Shown one piece after another: positions 5,365 through 7,905 of a stretch of 7,905 bases of DNA (position 1 is its first letter; every line of letters starts with the position of its first letter). Position numbers and translations under genes: made by a program. Below the pieces are notes generated by a model. The model had not been told where the DNA came from. It saw only the letters and a list, made by a program, of their open reading frames with translations, and ran no database searches. This DNA is from Gammaproteobacteria bacterium (lineage in GTDB: Bacteria > Pseudomonadota > Gammaproteobacteria > Xanthomonadales > Xanthomonadaceae): contig JANYBA010000387.1 in NCBI GenBank assembly GCA_025360985.1, positions 1-7,905 on the forward strand, read 5' to 3'.

Positions 5365-5955
5365 ATGATGGATATCACACCTTTGCCCCCTCGTTTTGAC
5401 TCCCCGCTAAACGCGCGTCGGTCTACCCCGTCGCGCTTGCTGGCCGCTCCCGGTCCCGATGCCGACCAGCTCCGCCAATTGCTCGCCTGGGCGGTCCGAG
5501 TTCCCGACCATGGCAAGCTCGCGCCTTGGCGCTTCGTCCGGATCCAGGGCGCGGCGCGCCAACGCCTCGGCGAACGCCTGGCGATCCGCGGCCGCGAACG
5601 CGACCCGAGCGCCAGCGAAGCCAGCATCGAAAAGGACCGCCTGCGCTTTTCCCATGCCCCCCTGGTGCTCGCGGTCATCGCCCGCCTCCAGGCCGGGCAC
5701 AAAATTCCCGAGCAGGAGCAATTGCTGTCCGGGGGCGCGGTTTGTTTTGCACTGCTGCTCGGTGCACAAGAGCTTGGGTTCGGGGCACAATGGCTGACCG
5801 GTTGGCCGGCTTATGACCCGGAGGTCGCGAACTGGCTGGGCTTGGCCGGGCAGGAACGCGTCCTGGGCTTCATCCACATCGGCACGCCGACCGAATCGGT
5901 GCCCGAACGTGAGCGTCCCGATCCGGACACCCTGCTCAGCGACTTTGACCCGTGA
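5365..5955 (+). CDS. Nitroreductase family protein, YdjA-like
   Basis: 196 residues, a soluble FMN-dependent NAD(P)H oxidoreductase of the small YdjA-type nitroreductase group. FMN-phosphate contacts are expected from the N-terminal NARRST (16-21). The hallmark PDHGKLAPWRF is at 47-57. SGGAVCFALLLGAQELGFG (122-140) is the central dimer helix and turn, followed by WLTGW, and GFIHIGTP (168-175) closes the flavin site. The length is close to the roughly 180-residue E. coli YdjA. Two in-frame ATGs (5365 and 5368) could start it; I chose the first, which sits 6 nt after a -10-like TAGAGT. Its TGA overlaps the GTG of the nuclease gene by 4 nt, so the two are translationally coupled. The natural substrate is not predictable; the family reduces nitro compounds and other electrophiles. 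Confidence 0.88.
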   Translation: MMDITPLPPRFDSPLNARRSTPSRLLAAPGPDADQLRQLLAWAVRVPDHGKLAPWRFVRIQGAARQRLGERLAIRGRERDPSASEASIEKDRLRFSHAPLVLAVIARLQAGHKIPEQEQLLSGGAVCFALLLGAQELGFGAQWLTGWPAYDPEVANWLGLAGQERVLGFIHIGTPTESVPERERPDPDTLLSDFDP

Positions 5956-6845
5956 GCGAAAAGGTCTGGCTGGTGGATGCCAGCATGTACGTGTTCCGGG
6001 CCTGGCATTCGATGCCGGACGAGTTCCGCGACAGCGATGACCAGCCGGTGAACGCCGTGCACGGCTTCACCCGCTTCGTCCTGGAAGTCCTGGAGCGGCA
6101 CAAGCCGGTGCGCATCGCGATGGCCTTCGACGAATCGCTGGAATCGAATTTCCGCAACCAGATCTTCCCGGCCTACAAGGCCAATCGCGATCCGGCGCCG
6201 GTCGAACTCAAGCGCCAGTTCGGCCTTTGCCAGGAGGTCTGCCGCGCGCTCGGCCTGCGCGTGCTGGCCGACGGCCGCTACGAGGCCGACGACCTGATCG
6301 GCACCGCGCTCGAACACGTGCGCCGCCAGGGGCACGTCGGCCTGATCCTGTCCGCCGACAAGGACCTGTCGCAATTGCTCCACCGCGGCGACGCGCAATG
6401 GGATTACGGCCGCAACGAGCGCTGGGACGATGAGGGTGTCAAGGCGCGCTACGGCGTGCACGCGCACCAGATCGCCGATTTTCTCGGGCTCACCGGCGAC
6501 GCGATCGACAATATCCCCGGCGTGCCCGGGGTCGGGGCGAAGACCGCGGCTGCTTTGCTCGAACATTTCGGGACCCTCGACTCCCTGCTCGAACGCCTCG
6601 CCGAAGTGCCGTTCCTGCGCCTGCGTGGCAGCGCCCAACACGCCGAACGCTTGCGCGCCCACCGCGACATCGCCTTGCTCTCGCGCCGGCTCGCCACCAT
6701 CGCCCGCGATGCGCCCCTGCCCGAGGATTTCGGTGCGGCCGAGCGCCGCCCGGCGGATGTCGCCGCGCTCGAAGACCTGAGCGAACGCCTGCGCTTCGGG
6801 CCGATCACGCGGCGCCGCCTGCAACAGGTCACGGCCGCGGGTTAG
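5952..6845 (+). CDS. Stand-alone 5'-3' exonuclease / flap endonuclease of the Pol I N-domain family
   Basis: 297 residues starting at a GTG that overlaps the nitroreductase stop by 4 nt. It is a metal-dependent 5' nuclease without a polymerase domain, acting on flaps, gaps or RNA primers. Acidic ligands lie in the family motifs: D9 in VDASMYVFRAW, D60 in AFDES, E111/D113/D114 in YEADDLIG, D136/D138 in SADKDLS, and D183/D186 in TGDAIDNIPG. This spacing agrees closely with the Pol I 5' nuclease. FRNQIFPAYKANR (67-79) is the conserved basic strand and arch base. GVPGVGAKTAAALL (190-203) is the helix-hairpin-helix that binds DNA downstream of the cleavage site. A C-terminal segment of about 75 residues follows, ending in an Arg-rich helix (PITRRRLQQ). 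E. coli Xni is the nearest named stand-alone relative, but all acidic sites here look intact, so I leave the symbol blank. Confidence 0.92.
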   Translation: MSEKVWLVDASMYVFRAWHSMPDEFRDSDDQPVNAVHGFTRFVLEVLERHKPVRIAMAFDESLESNFRNQIFPAYKANRDPAPVELKRQFGLCQEVCRALGLRVLADGRYEADDLIGTALEHVRRQGHVGLILSADKDLSQLLHRGDAQWDYGRNERWDDEGVKARYGVHAHQIADFLGLTGDAIDNIPGVPGVGAKTAAALLEHFGTLDSLLERLAEVPFLRLRGSAQHAERLRAHRDIALLSRRLATIARDAPLPEDFGAAERRPADVAALEDLSERLRFGPITRRRLQQVTAAG

Positions 6846-6848
6846 CAT
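6843..6848 (+). promoter_or_regulatory. Candidate -10 (TAGCAT) for a leaderless Nudix mRNA
   Basis: TAGCAT stands 6 nt before the ATG at 6855, placing the expected RNA start at the start codon. It overlaps the TAG stop of the nuclease gene. The Nudix gene has no Shine-Dalgarno (only CGCGGC upstream). The layout is the same as at the nitroreductase gene. Confidence 0.35.
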
Positions 6849-6854
6849 CGCGGC

Positions 6855-7415
6855 ATGGACATGCAAAACACGAAGGCTTCCGACGCCGAGGTTCTCGCCG
6901 AGGGCACTTACCTGCGCCTGGTTCGCCGAGGCCGCTGGGAATACGCCGAACGGGTCAACGCCCGCGGCGCGGTCATCATCATCGCCGTCACGCCGGACGA
7001 TAAAATGCTTTTTGTCGAGCAGTTCCGCGTGCCCATGGATTCAAAGACGATCGAAATGCCGGCCGGCCTGGTCGGCGACCTCGATGCCGAAGACACGATC
7101 GAATCGGCGGCCCGGCGCGAGCTGATCGAGGAAACCGGCTGGCAGGCCGACGAGGTGAAGTTGCTGATGGTCGGGCCGGCGTCATCGGGCATGAGCAACG
7201 AACTGGTCGCCTTCGTGCGCGCCCGCGGCTTGACCCGCGTCGGCGAAGGCGGCGGCGACAGCAGCGAGGACATCATCGTCCACGAAGTGCCGGTCGCCGA
7301 TGCACCCCGTTGGCTGGCGCAGAAAATGGCCGAGGGCTATTCGATGGACGCGAAACTCTGGGCTGGTTTGTGGCTGCTCGACCGCGATCCCGACGGTTCG
7401 CCGGCGTCGCCCTGA
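6855..7415 (+). CDS. Nudix hydrolase, ADP-ribose pyrophosphatase-like
   Basis: 186 residues, a cytoplasmic Mg-dependent hydrolase of nucleoside diphosphate derivatives. The fold begins with a beta-strand domain (RRGRWEYAERVNARGAVIIIAV). FVEQFRVP (53-60) and EMPAGLV (67-73) are features of the ADP-ribose or sugar-nucleotide branch. The Nudix box runs from G74 to W96: G-x5-D-x7-RELIEETGW, with metal-binding E89, E92 and E93 present. The usual first Glu of the box is Asp at 80, preceded by Glu 79. SSGMSNE (110-116) resembles the ADPRase loop after the box. It starts 9 nt after the nuclease stop with no clear ribosome binding site. Its last 79 nt overlap the convergent membrane-protein gene. The preferred substrate (ADP-ribose, a sugar nucleotide or another dinucleotide) cannot be fixed from the sequence. 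Confidence 0.9.
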   Translation: MDMQNTKASDAEVLAEGTYLRLVRRGRWEYAERVNARGAVIIIAVTPDDKMLFVEQFRVPMDSKTIEMPAGLVGDLDAEDTIESAARRELIEETGWQADEVKLLMVGPASSGMSNELVAFVRARGLTRVGEGGGDSSEDIIVHEVPVADAPRWLAQKMAEGYSMDAKLWAGLWLLDRDPDGSPASP

Positions 7416-7905
7416 AGATCCGCGAGGCCGAGCTCGACGAACAGCCGCCCCGTGGCAACCAGTTGGATCCACTGAACGATCGGATCGGTTATTGCGTACA
7501 CCGATCCCGCGAGCATCCACCACCATAGAACGATGTATCGGCTCACATTCACCGACAACCGCCAGTTGTTGGGCAAATCCTCGCCAAATCGGGCAATTTC
7601 CCGTTCGAATTGCGGCAGCACGAAATTGCAAAAGAGCGCGACCGGCAAAAAAGGAGCCAGGATCAGGAAGATCCAGACGTATGTTCGGACCCACTGCAGG
7701 AATAGCGGCGCGATAACGCGCGGTCGCCAGGCGGCCTTCAAAGCCTGACCGAAAGTCACCCGCGATCGATTCAGCCAGAGGATCGGAATGGGAATCGCAC
7801 CTGCAATCAACACTACGATCACTGCCAGGACCAAGGGCAAGTTCGGCTCGTCCCGGAACAGGAAGTTTGTCGCGAGCGGAATTACGATCAAGCCCAGCGC
7901 GGCGC
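7337..7905 (-). CDS. Multi-pass membrane protein, C-terminal part, unknown function
   Basis: The frame is open to the right edge (no stop, start outside), so only the C-terminal part of about 190 residues is seen. Hydrophobic helices are LGLIVIPLATNF at the edge, LVLAVIVVLIAGAIPIPILW, VWIFLILAPFLPVALFC and, further on, IVLWWWMLAGSVYAI running into DPIVQWIQLVATG. A charged segment (FEREIARFGEDLPNNW) lies between the third and fourth. The frame contains TTG codons that could be called starts, but the hydrophobic sequence continues upstream, so I treat it as partial. I do not recognise the family. The last roughly 25 residues are Ser/Gly/Pro-rich and are encoded within the overlap with the Nudix gene (7337-7415). 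That tail may be a non-conserved extension after loss of an earlier stop. Confidence 0.65.
   Translation of the reverse strand, partial: AALGLIVIPLATNFLFRDEPNLPLVLAVIVVLIAGAIPIPILWLNRSRVTFGQALKAAWRPRVIAPLFLQWVRTYVWIFLILAPFLPVALFCNFVLPQFEREIARFGEDLPNNWRLSVNVSRYIVLWWWMLAGSVYAITDPIVQWIQLVATGRLFVELGLADLQGDAGEPSGSRSSSHKPAQSFASIE

Noticed and set aside
3252..5399. Long open frame (about 715 codons) on the plus strand antisense to DUF1631
   Set aside because: It mirrors the DUF1631 codon pattern in a GC-rich gene; the translation is low-complexity Arg/Gln/His-rich with no recognisable domain or good start.

Overview
The window is GC-rich, densely coded bacterial chromosome. The gene content and families (three-subunit proton-translocating transhydrogenase pntAA/pntAB, DUF1631, a YdjA-like nitroreductase followed by a stand-alone 5'-3' nuclease, sigma factor with DUF3619/DUF3106-type partners) suggest a gammaproteobacterium of the Xanthomonadales/Lysobacteraceae type. 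That placement is an inference from gene content. I see no rRNA, tRNA, CRISPR array, transposase or insertion sequence.

Layout. (1) Positions 1-95, minus strand: the 5' end of pntAB (transhydrogenase alpha subunit, part 2), running off the left edge. (2) Positions 225-1867, plus strand: a compact four-gene unit with 4-nt gaps or overlaps. It encodes a small secreted Arg/Asp/His-rich repeat protein, an ECF-like sigma factor, a single-pass membrane protein that is probably its anti-sigma factor, and a secreted DUF3106-type helical repeat protein. (3) Positions 1864-2964, minus strand: a complete pntAA, whose stop codon shares a CTAG tetranucleotide with the stop codon of the last sigma-unit gene. 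(4) Positions 3051-5225, minus strand: a 724-residue DUF1631 protein. (5) Positions 5226-5364: a divergent intergenic region with palindromes and candidate promoters. (6) Positions 5365-7415, plus strand: nitroreductase-fold oxidoreductase, 5'-3' exonuclease and ADP-ribose-pyrophosphatase-like Nudix hydrolase. (7) Positions 7337 to the right edge, minus strand: the C-terminal part of a multi-pass membrane protein, overlapping the Nudix gene tail to tail.

How they work together. PntAA and PntAB belong to one enzyme that transfers hydride from NADH to NADP+ using the proton gradient. Here the two genes are separated by about 1.77 kb carrying the oppositely oriented sigma unit, so pntAB probably needs its own promoter. 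The sigma unit (cytoplasmic sigma factor, membrane protein with a short cytoplasmic N-terminus, two exported proteins) has the layout of an envelope-sensing regulatory module. It resembles in arrangement, though not demonstrably in sequence, the CnrYXH metal-sensing system. The nitroreductase, nuclease and Nudix genes look like housekeeping or repair functions; two of them have a TAGnnT element exactly 6 nt before ATG and little Shine-Dalgarno sequence, suggesting leaderless transcripts.

The most unusual points are the split pnt locus, the candidate sigma/anti-sigma/periplasmic sensor unit, and the perfect stem-loop that contains the pntAA ribosome binding site.
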